From assembly GCA_001724425.1 (NCBI GenBank), contig MEEK01000031.1:1-33267 (forward strand): a stretch of DNA of 33,267 nucleotides. The letters run 5' to 3'. Positions 7,612 to 18,362 of this stretch are shown here, piece after piece (the first letter of the stretch is position 1; every line of letters starts with the position of its first letter). The translations under genes and the position numbers were made by a program. Source of the DNA: Microbacterium sp. SCN 70-27. GTDB lineage: Bacteria > Actinomycetota > Actinomycetes > Actinomycetales > Microbacteriaceae. The notes beneath the pieces were generated by a model, which made no database searches, was not told the origin of the DNA, and worked only from the letters and a program-made list of their open reading frames with translations.

Positions 7612-7633
7612 CGGTAACACCGGAGCATTACCG
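7612..7633. promoter_or_regulatory. Inverted repeat in the nhaA-ppc divergent region
   Basis: CGGTAA (7612-7617) and TTACCG (7628-7633) are perfect 6-bp arms with a 10-nt spacer. They lie just upstream of ppc and between the two divergent genes, and the right arm overlaps the proposed ppc -10. It resembles an operator half-site pair; no regulator can be assigned. Confidence 0.4.
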
Positions 7634-7640
7634 TTGAGGG
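7629..7640 (+). promoter_or_regulatory. Leaderless-type -10 before ppc
   Basis: TACCGT (7629-7634, a TANNNT match) is followed by TGAGGG (7635-7640) and then the ATG of ppc. The 6-nt spacing predicts transcription starting at or next to the ATG. GAGGG is too close to the ATG to act as a normal Shine-Dalgarno. Confidence 0.45.
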
Positions 7641-10313
7641 ATGCATGAGCTCACCCGGACCGAAGCCATCGACCTCGTCGGCCGTGGCGAGGCCGAACAG
7701 GAACTGCCCGAGACCATGCGGGCGGATGTCCGCATGCTGGGCGCGCTGCTCGGACGCGTCCTGCGCGAGAGCGGCTCCCCCGGTCTGTACGAGGACGTCG
7801 AGCGCCTCCGGCAGGCGACGATCGCCGCCTACACCGACGAGTCGCCCGAGGCGTTCGAGCGCGCCGCCGCGATCGCCGAGTCATTCTCGATCGAGCGGGC
7901 CGACGAGGTCGCCCGCGCGTTCACGGTCTACTTCCACCTCGTGAACCTCGCCGAGGAGCACCAGCGCGTGCGGGTGCTCCGCGAGCGGGACGGCCGACCC
8001 GAGAAGGAGGATGCCGCGGACTCGGTCGCCGCCGCGTTCGTACGCCTTGCCGCCGAGGTCGGCGACGACACGGCGCTCCAGCGTCTGCGGGAGCTCCGCT
8101 TCCACCCCGTCTTCACGGCGCACCCGACCGAAGCGCGCCGGCGCGCGGTCTCGACGAGCATCCGGCGACTCGTCCGCCTGCTGAGCGAATACGACCAGTC
8201 GGATCAGGGCGGCGCCGACCAGCGCCGCGCCGAGCGTCGGATGCTCGAGGAGATCGACACGCTGTGGCGCACCGCACCGCTGCGTGCCGAGAAGCCGACT
8301 CCCGTCGACGAGGTCCGCGCGATCATGGCGGTCTTCGACGAGACGCTCTACACCGCCGTCCCGCATGTGTACCGCCGCGTCGACGACGCACTGCAGGGGC
8401 CGGCCGCGGGCAGTCGTGCGCCCATCGTGCGCCCCTTCGTGCGGCTGGGCACATGGGTCGGTGGCGACCGCGACGGCAACCCGTTCGTCACGGCATCCGT
8501 CACGAAGAAGGCCGCCGGGATCGCCTCCGAGCACATCCTGCTCGGCCTCGAGAACTCCGCGAACCGCATCGCGAAGACCCTGACGCTGTCCTCCGAGACG
8601 ACGCCGCCGAACGCGGAGTTGACCGCGCTCCTGCAGCGGCTCGCGGGCGCCGACGAGGAGGGCGCCGTCGACGCCGCGAAGCGCGCCAAGGTCGAGCCGC
8701 ACAAGCGCGTCATGCTGCTGATCAAGCGCCGCATCACCGCCACCCGCCGCCGCGACGCCGACCTCGCCTACAGGGTGCCCGAGGAGCTCCTCGCCGACCT
8801 CGCGACCGTGCAGGCATCCCTCGTCGCAGCCGGCGCCCCGCGCCAGGCGTACGGACACCTGCAGCAGCTCCTCTGGCAGGTCGAGACCTTCGGCTTCCAC
8901 CTCGCCGAACTCGAGGTGCGCCAGCACTCGGCCGTGCACGCGAAGGTGCTCGCCGAGTGCGAGAGCGGCGACACCCTCAGCACGCAGGCCGAGGAGGTGC
9001 TGGAGGTCTTCCGGACGATCTCGCAGATCCAGCAGCGCTACGGCGTCGGCGCGGCGGGGCGCTACATCGTCTCGTTCACGCAGTCCGCGGCGGACCTCCA
9101 GACCGTGCACCGCCTCGCCCGGCACGCGGCGGGTCCCGGCGGCACACCGCCCGTCCTCGATGTGATCCCGCTGTTCGAGACGTTCGCCGACCTCCAGGCG
9201 GCTCCCGGCATCATGGCCGAGATCGTGACCGACCCCGCCTTCGCGGCGCGGTTGGATGCCACCGGCCGCCACCTCGAGGTGATGCTCGGCTACTCCGACT
9301 CGTCGAAGGATGTCGGCCCCGTCGCGGCGAACCTCGCGCTCTACGAAGCGCAGGCGAAGATCGCCGCGTGGGCGCAGGATGAAGGCATCCACCTGACGCT
9401 CTTCCACGGTCGCGGCGGCGCTCTCGGGCGCGGTGGCGGCCCCGCGAACTCCGCGATCCTCGCGCAGCCGCCGCACTCCGTCGATGGGCGCTTCAAGCTC
9501 ACCGAGCAGGGGGAAGTCATCTTTGCGCGCTACGGCGACCCGAACATCGCGATGCGTCACATCGACCAGGTCGCCGCAGCCGTGCTGCTGGCATCCGCCC
9601 CCTCGATCGAGGCGCGCAACAGCGAAGCGGCGGCGCGCTACGCGGACGTCGCCGCAACGATGGATGCCGCCTCACGCGAGCGGTTCTTCTCGCTCGTGAA
9701 GGCGGACGGCTTCGCGTCGTGGTTCGCGACGGTGACCCCGATGGAGGAGATCGGCCTGCTCGCCCTCGGCTCGCGTCCCGCTCGCCGCGGCCTGTCGGTC
9801 GAGTCCCTCGAAGACCTCCGCGCGATCCCGTGGGTGTTCGCGTGGTCGCAGGCCCGCATCAACCTGGCCGGCTGGTTCGGTCTCGGGACGGCGCTCGAGT
9901 CCGTCGGGGATGCCGAGGTGCTCCGCCGCGCGTACGACGAGTGGCCCCTCTTCCGCACCGTCATCGACAACGTGGGCATGAGTCTCGCGAAGGCCGACGA
10001 CCGGATCGCGCGCCGCTACCTCGACCTCGGCGACCGACCCGACCTCGCTGATCTCGTCGCCGACGAGATGGCGCTGACCAAGCGCTGGGTCGTTCTGATC
10101 GCGGGCGGCGACGACCTGCTCGCGAACAAGCCCGTGCTCCAGCGCGCCGTCAAGATGCGGAGCCCCTACGTCGACGCCCTGTCGCTCCTGCAGCTGCGGG
10201 CGCTGCGCACCCTCCGCCAGGGCGACGTCGCCGACGCCGACCTGGCACCGTGGCAGCGGTTGCTGCTGCTGTCCGTCTCCGGAGTGTCGGCGGGGCTCCA
10301 GAACACGGGGTGA
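7641..10313 (+). CDS. ppc: Phosphoenolpyruvate carboxylase
   Basis: PEPC adds bicarbonate to phosphoenolpyruvate to give oxaloacetate, replenishing the TCA cycle. The 890-residue protein is of normal bacterial length. Signature blocks are in order: VFTAHPTEARRRAVSTSI near residue 160 with the catalytic His, GTWVGGDRDGNPFVT near 275, LGYSDSSKDVG near 550, the glycine loop LFHGRGGALGRGGGP near 587, and the C-terminal QNTG that ends essentially all PEPCs. The ATG at 7641 follows a -10-like hexamer without a spaced ribosome-binding site. The gene is divergent from nhaA and is not obviously in an operon; the next gene starts 106 nt downstream with its own ribosome-binding site. That gap holds nothing else I recognise. 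Confidence 0.97.
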   Translation: MHELTRTEAIDLVGRGEAEQELPETMRADVRMLGALLGRVLRESGSPGLYEDVERLRQATIAAYTDESPEAFERAAAIAESFSIERADEVARAFTVYFHLVNLAEEHQRVRVLRERDGRPEKEDAADSVAAAFVRLAAEVGDDTALQRLRELRFHPVFTAHPTEARRRAVSTSIRRLVRLLSEYDQSDQGGADQRRAERRMLEEIDTLWRTAPLRAEKPTPVDEVRAIMAVFDETLYTAVPHVYRRVDDALQGPAAGSRAPIVRPFVRLGTWVGGDRDGNPFVTASVTKKAAGIASEHILLGLENSANRIAKTLTLSSETTPPNAELTALLQRLAGADEEGAVDAAKRAKVEPHKRVMLLIKRRITATRRRDADLAYRVPEELLADLATVQASLVAAGAPRQAYGHLQQLLWQVETFGFHLAELEVRQHSAVHAKVLAECESGDTLSTQAEEVLEVFRTISQIQQRYGVGAAGRYIVSFTQSAADLQTVHRLARHAAGPGGTPPVLDVIPLFETFADLQAAPGIMAEIVTDPAFAARLDATGRHLEVMLGYSDSSKDVGPVAANLALYEAQAKIAAWAQDEGIHLTLFHGRGGALGRGGGPANSAILAQPPHSVDGRFKLTEQGEVIFARYGDPNIAMRHIDQVAAAVLLASAPSIEARNSEAAARYADVAATMDAASRERFFSLVKADGFASWFATVTPMEEIGLLALGSRPARRGLSVESLEDLRAIPWVFAWSQARINLAGWFGLGTALESVGDAEVLRRAYDEWPLFRTVIDNVGMSLAKADDRIARRYLDLGDRPDLADLVADEMALTKRWVVLIAGGDDLLANKPVLQRAVKMRSPYVDALSLLQLRALRTLRQGDVADADLAPWQRLLLLSVSGVSAGLQNTG

Positions 10314-10419
10314 CCTGCCGCGCGGCCGAGGTCGGCCTCCGCGCCGTCCGGGCTCATCATTGCGCCGGGCGGTGCACCGGGTCCATCGTGTACCTCGAAC
10401 GGACGTCCGAGGGGGCCGT

Positions 10420-11049
10420 ATGGGCGCGGAAGGCAAGAAGGAGAAGTGGCTCGGGCGAGCCTTGGTCGAAGGCGCCATCGCGGGCGTCGTCGCTCCGGTC
10501 GTCGTGCTCGTCATCGTCACGGCGGCGTCGGGCCATCTGCAGGAACTGCTCCGGGAACCGTCCTGCGCCGATCCGAAGGATCTGACGCTGATCCGGCCCA
10601 GCGCCGCGACGGCATCCACCCCCGTCTATGAGGACGTCTACAACGAACAGCCTGTCTCCTACCCACCCGAGAATGCGATCGACACCAACACCGGGACGGC
10701 CTGGGTGGAAGGTGCCGAGGGGTATGGCGTGGGCGCGTCGATCACCTTCGCCTTCGGGGAGCAGCGCGACATCCGGCTGATCTGTGTCGTGAACGGGTAT
10801 GCGCTGAACGAGGACCGCTATCGTGCGAACGGCCGCGTGCGTCAGTTCGACGTGACGACGGATCAGGGCGAGAAGACCGCCGTGCTATCCGATCTGCCCG
10901 TCGACGAGATCACCACCTTCCAGCGGCTGCGCCTGCCGGAGGGGCCGACGAGGTCGGTGACGCTGAAGATCGGGTCCACCTCGAGCATGGGTGGCTCGCA
11001 GGCGGCGACCGACACCGCCGTCAGCGAGGTCGAGTTCTGGGGTCACTGA
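10420..11049 (+). CDS. Membrane-anchored protein with NADase-type glycan-binding / discoidin-like domain
   Basis: The 209-residue protein has a short basic N-terminus, one transmembrane helix (about residues 16-37) and an outward-facing beta domain. Residues 60-209 contain YPPENAIDTNTGTAWVEG, ITFAFGEQRDIRLICVVNGY, YRANGRVRQFDVTT and a closing AVSEVEFWG. This matches the pattern PENaiDg...TaWvEG / NGY / NRV / iSEieFyG of the discoidin-like domain annotated as NADase-type glycan-binding. No enzymatic domain is attached, so it is probably a surface carbohydrate-binding or adhesion module. ATG 10420 follows GAGGGGG by about 6 nt. By eye the gene is less GC-rich than ppc and gdhA, which hints at acquisition. 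The family assignment is from pattern memory. Confidence 0.6.
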   Translation: MGAEGKKEKWLGRALVEGAIAGVVAPVVVLVIVTAASGHLQELLREPSCADPKDLTLIRPSAATASTPVYEDVYNEQPVSYPPENAIDTNTGTAWVEGAEGYGVGASITFAFGEQRDIRLICVVNGYALNEDRYRANGRVRQFDVTTDQGEKTAVLSDLPVDEITTFQRLRLPEGPTRSVTLKIGSTSSMGGSQAATDTAVSEVEFWGH

Positions 11050-11055
11050 CGGGGG

Positions 11056-11072
11056 CGTCCGGTGGTCGGACG
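11056..11072. terminator. Hairpin between convergent genes
   Basis: CGTCCG (11056-11061) and CGGACG (11067-11072) form a perfect 6-bp stem with the loop GTGGT. They lie between the stops of the convergent membrane-anchored gene and the carbonic-anhydrase-like gene. An alternative fold pairs CGGTGG (11060-11065) with CCACCG (11083-11088). There is no T-tract on either strand, so termination is plausible but unproven. Confidence 0.4.
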
Positions 11073-11097
11073 GATCGCCCACCCACCGAACCGGTCC

Positions 11098-13201
<2,104 letters not shown>

Positions 13202-13226
13202 CGCGCTCTCGGCTGTTCCCGGCCAT

Positions 13227-13246
13227 CCAGGGCGCAGTGCTCCTGG
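13227..13246. terminator. Weak hairpin between convergent gdhA and HNH gene
   Basis: CCAGGG (13227-13232) pairs with TCCTGG (13241-13246) as 5 Watson-Crick pairs plus one G-U, with an 8-nt loop. It lies in the 67-nt gap between two converging stops. There is no T-run. The call rests mainly on position. Confidence 0.22.
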
Positions 13247-13268
13247 CCCGCATGCGTGCAGCGCGCAT

Positions 13269-14567
13269 CTAGAACGGCGCAGGATCGGCCGGTGCGGGAA
13301 TGCTCGGCGTGAAGTGGACGGGTGGCGCGGGGGCATCCTCGCGGTAGACGCGCCCCGTGGGCGAGGTCCATTCGAGGACTCCACCGTCGAGTTGACGCAC
13401 CCGCCACCGGGTGAACTGCTTCATGCTGTGATGCCGTTGACACAGATGAGCGAGGTTCCACAACGCGGTCGGTCCCCCATGAGCCGCGTCGACGGTGTGG
13501 TCGATCTCACAACGGATCGCGGCCCTCCGGCATCCCGGGAACCGGCAATGCTGGTCACGTGCCCGCAAGAATCGACGCTGCGGCCACGGCGTGCGGTACC
13601 GGTCCACGGCGAGCACGGTGCCTTCGACCGGCTCGGTCAGGACACGTGCCCAGTCGGAGGCGTTCGCCGCCAGGGCTCGCGCGGTCTCGGCGTCAATCGG
13701 TGACCGCCCCACCAGATCGGCGGGCCCGTCGTCGGCGCCCAGCAGCGTCAGCGCCGGGACGATCACCTGCACCTGCGCCCGTATCGCTCCGAGGCTGCCC
13801 AGGCCGTCGCCGCCCCTGGTCCGGTCGAGGGACGGCGTGCCCGCGAGGAGCAGATCGGCGAACACATCGGCACGCACCTGGTCGATTCGGCGATCGTCCT
13901 CGTCACCCGGTTCTCGGGCGTCGACGACGGCCTGCGCCTGCTGGGTGAGTCGATCGAGGATGCCGTCGGCGATGACCGTGGGAAGATCAGCCACGAGCTC
14001 GGACATCCCATCCCGCCCTGGCATGATCCGCACGCGCCGGTCGCTCGCAGCGATGTGATGCCTCTCGACGAAGGAGACCTCGGCCATCCGCTGCGCGAGG
14101 ATCTCGATCTCCGCACGCACGCGGTTCGGCGTGTCACGCGCGCACCGGTCGATCGCCTCGCGCTCGAAATCGGCGCGCCGATCTGCAGCGACGACATTTC
14201 CCGCCTCCACGATCACCCGCACGTGCCCGCGAGTGATCCGGCCCGACTCCCACGCCGACAGTGCAGCCGGGTACCGCTCCACGATCTCACGCGCCTCATC
14301 GATCCGCACCTGCACGGTGCGGTCCGTGACGCGCAGCACGCCGCCGAGCTCCGCCGCCACCGACCGTAGCGCCATATCGTGGACGCGCACGCTCTGCGGC
14401 CAGCCCGCCGCCTGCTGCTCGGCGAGTCGCCCGGCACGGGCCAGCAGACGCATCTGCGCGACCTGCGCAGCCGTCAGCTGCGCATCGGCGGAGGCGATGC
14501 CGACGACGATCTCGGCCAACGCGGCGATGTCGCCGTCGCTGCCCGAGACCTCTGCGAGTTCCTCCAT
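13269..14567 (-). CDS. DUF222 / HNH endonuclease domain protein (13E12-type)
   Basis: The 432-residue protein has an N-terminal helical DUF222 region (about 1-300) and a C-terminal HNH nuclease domain (about 335-385). The nuclease has paired Cys residues (HCRFPGCRRAA), the first catalytic His in EIDHTVDAAHGG, the central Asn in LWNLAHLC and the last His in QRHHSMKQ. The ββα-metal core therefore looks intact. This family occurs in many copies in Microbacteriaceae and in mycobacteria (13E12 repeat family), and its role is unsettled. ATG 14567 was chosen because a -10-like CAGAAT lies 6 nt upstream and the longer reading is unconserved. The gene is downstream of mfd in the same direction and converges on gdhA. 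The 149 nt to mfd contain nothing I can name. Confidence 0.85.
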   Translation of the reverse strand: MEELAEVSGSDGDIAALAEIVVGIASADAQLTAAQVAQMRLLARAGRLAEQQAAGWPQSVRVHDMALRSVAAELGGVLRVTDRTVQVRIDEAREIVERYPAALSAWESGRITRGHVRVIVEAGNVVAADRRADFEREAIDRCARDTPNRVRAEIEILAQRMAEVSFVERHHIAASDRRVRIMPGRDGMSELVADLPTVIADGILDRLTQQAQAVVDAREPGDEDDRRIDQVRADVFADLLLAGTPSLDRTRGGDGLGSLGAIRAQVQVIVPALTLLGADDGPADLVGRSPIDAETARALAANASDWARVLTEPVEGTVLAVDRYRTPWPQRRFLRARDQHCRFPGCRRAAIRCEIDHTVDAAHGGPTALWNLAHLCQRHHSMKQFTRWRVRQLDGGVLEWTSPTGRVYREDAPAPPVHFTPSIPAPADPAPF

Positions 14568-14579
14568 AACTCCATTCTG
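14568..14579 (-). promoter_or_regulatory. Leaderless-type -10 before the HNH gene
   Basis: On the minus strand CAGAAT (14579-14574) is followed by GGAGTT (14573-14568) and the ATG at 14567. GGAG is only 2 nt from the ATG, too close for normal ribosome binding, while the hexamer spacing matches other leaderless-type starts here. No -35 is evident. Confidence 0.4.
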
Positions 14580-14716
14580 ACCAGGGGTTCCGACATCGCG
14601 CGGTGGCGTCGGCGGGCGCGTCTGCGGGCGCACTCGACGGAATACGGCTCGCGGCCGCGCTCGCAGGGAATCCGCGCCGGCGAGGCTCACGGTCCGCGGG
14701 ACGCTCGTCGCGACGG

Positions 14717-17700
14717 TCAGGCCGCGTCGGCGGGCTCGGGCAGGGGGTACAGCTGGTCCAGGAGCTGTTCGACCCAGCCGATCAGGTCCCCTCCGGGCAC
14801 CGGCTCCCCGCCCGCCGTCGGCAGCGGCACGACCATCGCCTCTCCCCCGGCGAGCACCTTCGACTTGGGGTACAGCCGCTGCAGGCGCACGCGCAACGAG
14901 TCGGATGCCGGAGCCGGCACGACCCGCAGGTTCGGGCCCATCGCGACGACGTCCGACAGCTGGGACTGTGCCGCGCGGCGGCGCAGTCGGGCAATGCGGA
15001 ACAGCCCGTCCACCTCGGCGGGGGCGGTGCCGTACCTGTCTTCGAGTTCCTCGCGGACGAGTTCGATCGCATCGTCGCGCGCCGAGACGGACGCCGCCGC
15101 CGACAGCTTCTGGTAGGCCTCCAGGCGCAGGCGCTCGCTGTCGATGTAGGCATCCGGGATGCGCGCATCGACGGGCAGCTCGAGCCGCAGCTCCGCCGGG
15201 CCGTCGACCTCGTCGCCGCGGAAGGTCGCGACCGCTTCGCCGATCATGCGGAGGTACAGGTCGAACCCGACGCCGGCGATGTGGCCGGCCTGCTCGGCGC
15301 CGAGGAGGTTCCCCGCCCCGCGGATCTCGAGGTCCTTGAGGGCCACCTGCATGCCGGAACCGAGGTCGTTGTTCACCGCGATCGTCTCGAGCCGGTCGGC
15401 CGCCGTTTCGCTGAGCGGCTTGAGGTCGTCGTACAGGAAGTACGCGTACGCGCGCTCGCGGCCTCGGCCGACGCGCCCGCGCAGCTGATGAAGCTGGCTG
15501 AGCCCGTACTTGTCGGCACGGTCGATGATGATCGTGTTCGCGTTGGAGATGTCGAGACCCGTCTCGATGATCGTCGTCGACACGAGCACGTCGAAGCGGC
15601 GCTCCCAGAACCCGTCGACGACCTCTTCGAGCGCGTGCTCCCCCATCTGCCCGTGCGCGACGGCGATGCGTGCCTCGGGCACGAGTTCGGCGAGGTGCGC
15701 GGCGACCCGCTGGATCGACTGCACGCGATTGTGCACGTAGAACACCTGGCCTTCGCGCAGCAGCTCGCGGCGGATCGCGGCGGCGATCTGCTTGTCGCTG
15801 CGCGCCCCGACGTAGGAGAGGATCGGGTGCCGATCCTCGGGCGGGGTCGCAAGCGTCGACATTTCGCGGATGCCCGTGACCGCCATCTCGAGCGTCCGCG
15901 GGATCGGCGTCGCGCTCATCGCCAGGATGTCGACGTTCGTCTTGAGCTTCTTCAGGGCATCCTTGTGCTCGACGCCGAAGCGCTGCTCCTCGTCGATGAT
16001 CATGAGGCCGAGGTCCTTGAAGATCACCTTCTCGGTGAGGATGCGGTGCGTGCCGATCACCATGTCGACGGTGCCGTCGGTGATGCCTGCGAGCGTGTCG
16101 CGCGCCTCCTTGTCGGTCTGGAAACGCGAGAGCGGCCGAACCTTCACGGGGAATCCGGCGAACCGCTCCTGGAACGTCTCGAGGTGCTGCTTGACGAGCA
16201 GGGTCGTCGGCACGAGCATCGCGACCTGCTTGCCGTCCTGGATCGCCTTGAACGCGGCGCGCACGGCGACCTCGGTCTTGCCGAAGCCGACGTCGCCCGA
16301 CAGCAGCCGGTCCATCGGGATCGGCCGCTCCATATCGGCCTTGATCTCATCGATCGTCTGCAGCTGATCGGGGGTCTCCGCGAACGGGAACGCCTCCTCG
16401 AGCTCACGCTGCCAGGGTGTGTCGGGTCCGAACGCGTAGCCCTTCGCCGCCATCCGGGCGGAGTAGAGCTTCACGAGCTCGACGGCGATGTCGCGGACGG
16501 CCTTGCGGGCCTTGCCCTTCGCGGCGGCCCAGTCGGACCCGCCCATCTTCGACAGCGCGGGCGCGTCGCCGCCGACGTACTTGCTCAGCAGGTCTAGCTG
16601 GTCGGTCGGCACGAAGAGCTTGTCGCCCGGATGCCCGCGCTTGGACGGCGCGTACTCGAGCACGAGATACTCGCGCGTCGTCTTGACGGCGTTGCGTCCG
16701 CCCGAGGACACCTCGCGCTGCACGAGTTCGACGAACCGGCCGATGCCGTGCGTCGAGTGCACGACGACGTCGCCAGCCTTGAGCTGCAGCGGATCGACGA
16801 CGTTCCGCCGTCGCGACGCGAGCTTCTTGACGACGCGACCGTCGGCGCCGATCGTCCGCCCGTAGAACTCCGCCTCGGTGAGGACGGCGAGCTTCGTCTC
16901 CTCGAGCTCGAATCCGCCCTCCAGTTCGCCTTGGACGGCGGTGACGACTCCGGCGTCCGGAGCCGCGTCGAGTCTCTCCGCGGTGCGCGCGGCGATGCCG
17001 CGCTCGGCGAGGACGTCCCGCGTCCGATCGACGAGACCGGCGCCGGATGCCACGACGACGACGCTCCAGCCGTCCGCGACGAGGTCGCCGACGTGCGCGG
17101 TCGCCCCGTCGACATTGCCCTGGAAGGACGGCACGGGCCGCGCCGGCACCCGCACGACGCCGATCGACTCGATGAGGCCTTCGATCGACGCGTCGGCCTC
17201 CCCCGAGTCGAACCCGCTGAACGACCACCACGCGCCCCCGCGCTCGTGCGCGGCGGCGCGGAGGTCGGGGAGGGTCAGGAAGTCCCCCGTTCCGAGATCG
17301 ACGGGGGTGTCGGCGCCCGCGGTCGCGGCGCTCCACGCGGCCTCGAGGAACTCGCGGTTCGTCTCGCCGAGGGTCATCGCACGGGTGACGGAGCGCTCCG
17401 GATCGATGAGGGCGACCGCCGCGCCACGGGGAAGGTAGTCCACGAGTGGCACGATCGCATCGGCGACGGCGGGCAGGAGCGACTCCATGCCCTCGACGGG
17501 GATGCCTTCGCTCATCTTCTCGAGCATCGTGCGCAGCCCCGGGAACCGCCCGTGGAGGGCGGCTGCACGCGCGCGCACGTCGGGGGTGAGCAGCAGTTCG
17601 CGGCTCGGCAGCAGCGTCACCGCAGGAACGTCGCCCGGTAGGGAGCGCTGATCGGCGACGGAGAACGCGCGGATCTGATCGACTTCGTCACCGAAGAACT

Positions 17701-18304
17701 CCACGCGATAGGGGTGGTCGGCGACGGGCGGGAAGACGTCGAGGATGCCTCCGCGCACCGCGAACTCGCCGCGGCGCGAGACCATGTCGACCCGGACGTA
17801 GGCGAGCTCGACGAGTCGCCGCGCGACCGCCTCGAGGTCGTGACCGCGGGCGCCTGCGACAAGGTCGAGGACCCCCGCATCGGTGAGACCCGCCGCGATC
17901 GGCTGGAGGGCGCCGCGCACCGACGCGGTGACGATCAGCGGGGCATCCCCCGGACGCCAGGCCGCCGCGTCACGGAGCACCTGGAGCCTGCGGCCCACGG
18001 TCTCGGTCGACGGGCTCAGCCGCTCGTGCGGCAGGGTCTCCCACGCGGGGAAGTGTCGTACCTCGGCACTCGGCACGAGGCTCTGCAGCGCCGCGCCGAT
18101 GCTCTCGGCGCGCCGGCCCGTGGGGGTCACGACGAGCAGCACGGGCGGGTGATCCGGCCCCGATCGGTCTGCCAGAAGCGCCGACAGCACGGGGGCGTCG
18201 AGCCCCGTCACCACCGAGAAGTCGGCGTCGACACGGGCCGCCTCGGTCGCCGCGCGGACGGATGGAGCCTGCGCCAGGGCGCGCGCGATCCCGGAAATTG
18301 TCAC
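14717..18304 (-). CDS. mfd: Transcription-repair coupling factor Mfd
   Basis: Mfd removes RNA polymerase stalled at DNA lesions and recruits UvrA. The 1195-residue protein has the complete architecture: an N-terminal UvrB-homology module, a CarD-like RNA-polymerase-interacting domain near residue 500 (LKAGDVVVHSTHGIGRFVEL) and the RecG-like translocase. The translocase has Walker A LLSGDVGFGKTEVAV near 665, the DEEQ box (MIIDEEQRFGVEHKD) and motif VI (LHQLRGRVGRGRERAYAY). The C-terminal TRCF domain ends the protein. The start is GTG 18304 (MTISGIARAL), preceded by a -10-like hexamer at 6 nt and no Shine-Dalgarno. It is divergent from the proline-rich membrane protein gene, with overlapping promoter space of about 60 nt. 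Confidence 0.97.
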   Translation of the reverse strand: MTISGIARALAQAPSVRAATEAARVDADFSVVTGLDAPVLSALLADRSGPDHPPVLLVVTPTGRRAESIGAALQSLVPSAEVRHFPAWETLPHERLSPSTETVGRRLQVLRDAAAWRPGDAPLIVTASVRGALQPIAAGLTDAGVLDLVAGARGHDLEAVARRLVELAYVRVDMVSRRGEFAVRGGILDVFPPVADHPYRVEFFGDEVDQIRAFSVADQRSLPGDVPAVTLLPSRELLLTPDVRARAAALHGRFPGLRTMLEKMSEGIPVEGMESLLPAVADAIVPLVDYLPRGAAVALIDPERSVTRAMTLGETNREFLEAAWSAATAGADTPVDLGTGDFLTLPDLRAAAHERGGAWWSFSGFDSGEADASIEGLIESIGVVRVPARPVPSFQGNVDGATAHVGDLVADGWSVVVVASGAGLVDRTRDVLAERGIAARTAERLDAAPDAGVVTAVQGELEGGFELEETKLAVLTEAEFYGRTIGADGRVVKKLASRRRNVVDPLQLKAGDVVVHSTHGIGRFVELVQREVSSGGRNAVKTTREYLVLEYAPSKRGHPGDKLFVPTDQLDLLSKYVGGDAPALSKMGGSDWAAAKGKARKAVRDIAVELVKLYSARMAAKGYAFGPDTPWQRELEEAFPFAETPDQLQTIDEIKADMERPIPMDRLLSGDVGFGKTEVAVRAAFKAIQDGKQVAMLVPTTLLVKQHLETFQERFAGFPVKVRPLSRFQTDKEARDTLAGITDGTVDMVIGTHRILTEKVIFKDLGLMIIDEEQRFGVEHKDALKKLKTNVDILAMSATPIPRTLEMAVTGIREMSTLATPPEDRHPILSYVGARSDKQIAAAIRRELLREGQVFYVHNRVQSIQRVAAHLAELVPEARIAVAHGQMGEHALEEVVDGFWERRFDVLVSTTIIETGLDISNANTIIIDRADKYGLSQLHQLRGRVGRGRERAYAYFLYDDLKPLSETAADRLETIAVNNDLGSGMQVALKDLEIRGAGNLLGAEQAGHIAGVGFDLYLRMIGEAVATFRGDEVDGPAELRLELPVDARIPDAYIDSERLRLEAYQKLSAAASVSARDDAIELVREELEDRYGTAPAEVDGLFRIARLRRRAAQSQLSDVVAMGPNLRVVPAPASDSLRVRLQRLYPKSKVLAGGEAMVVPLPTAGGEPVPGGDLIGWVEQLLDQLYPLPEPADAA

Positions 18305-18316
18305 CGGACGAGTCTA
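18305..18316 (-). promoter_or_regulatory. Leaderless promoter -10 for mfd
   Basis: On the minus strand TAGACT (18316-18311) is followed by CGTCCG (18310-18305) and the GTG start at 18304. There is no purine-rich ribosome-binding site, so the 6-nt spacing predicts an mRNA starting at the GTG. Confidence 0.5.
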
Positions 18317-18350
18317 TTCCGCCGTACCGACACTCAGCCTGCGTGCTCTC

Positions 18351-18362
18351 TAGGATGGGCTC
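18351..18362 (+). promoter_or_regulatory. Leaderless promoter -10 for the proline-rich membrane protein gene
   Basis: TAGGAT (18351-18356) is followed by GGGCTC (18357-18362) and then GTG at 18363. As with mfd on the other strand, spacing is exactly 6 nt and no Shine-Dalgarno is present. The two divergent -10 elements lie about 35 nt apart. Confidence 0.5.

Noticed and set aside
7881..9560. 559-codon open frame antisense to ppc
   Set aside because: It lies wholly opposite a complete PEPC gene. Its composition is Arg/Gly/Asp/Val-rich with no domain, as expected from a GC-rich antisense shadow.
14603..16597. 664-codon open frame antisense to mfd
   Set aside because: It overlaps the conserved Mfd translocase region. 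The translation is low-complexity and charged, with no recognisable family.
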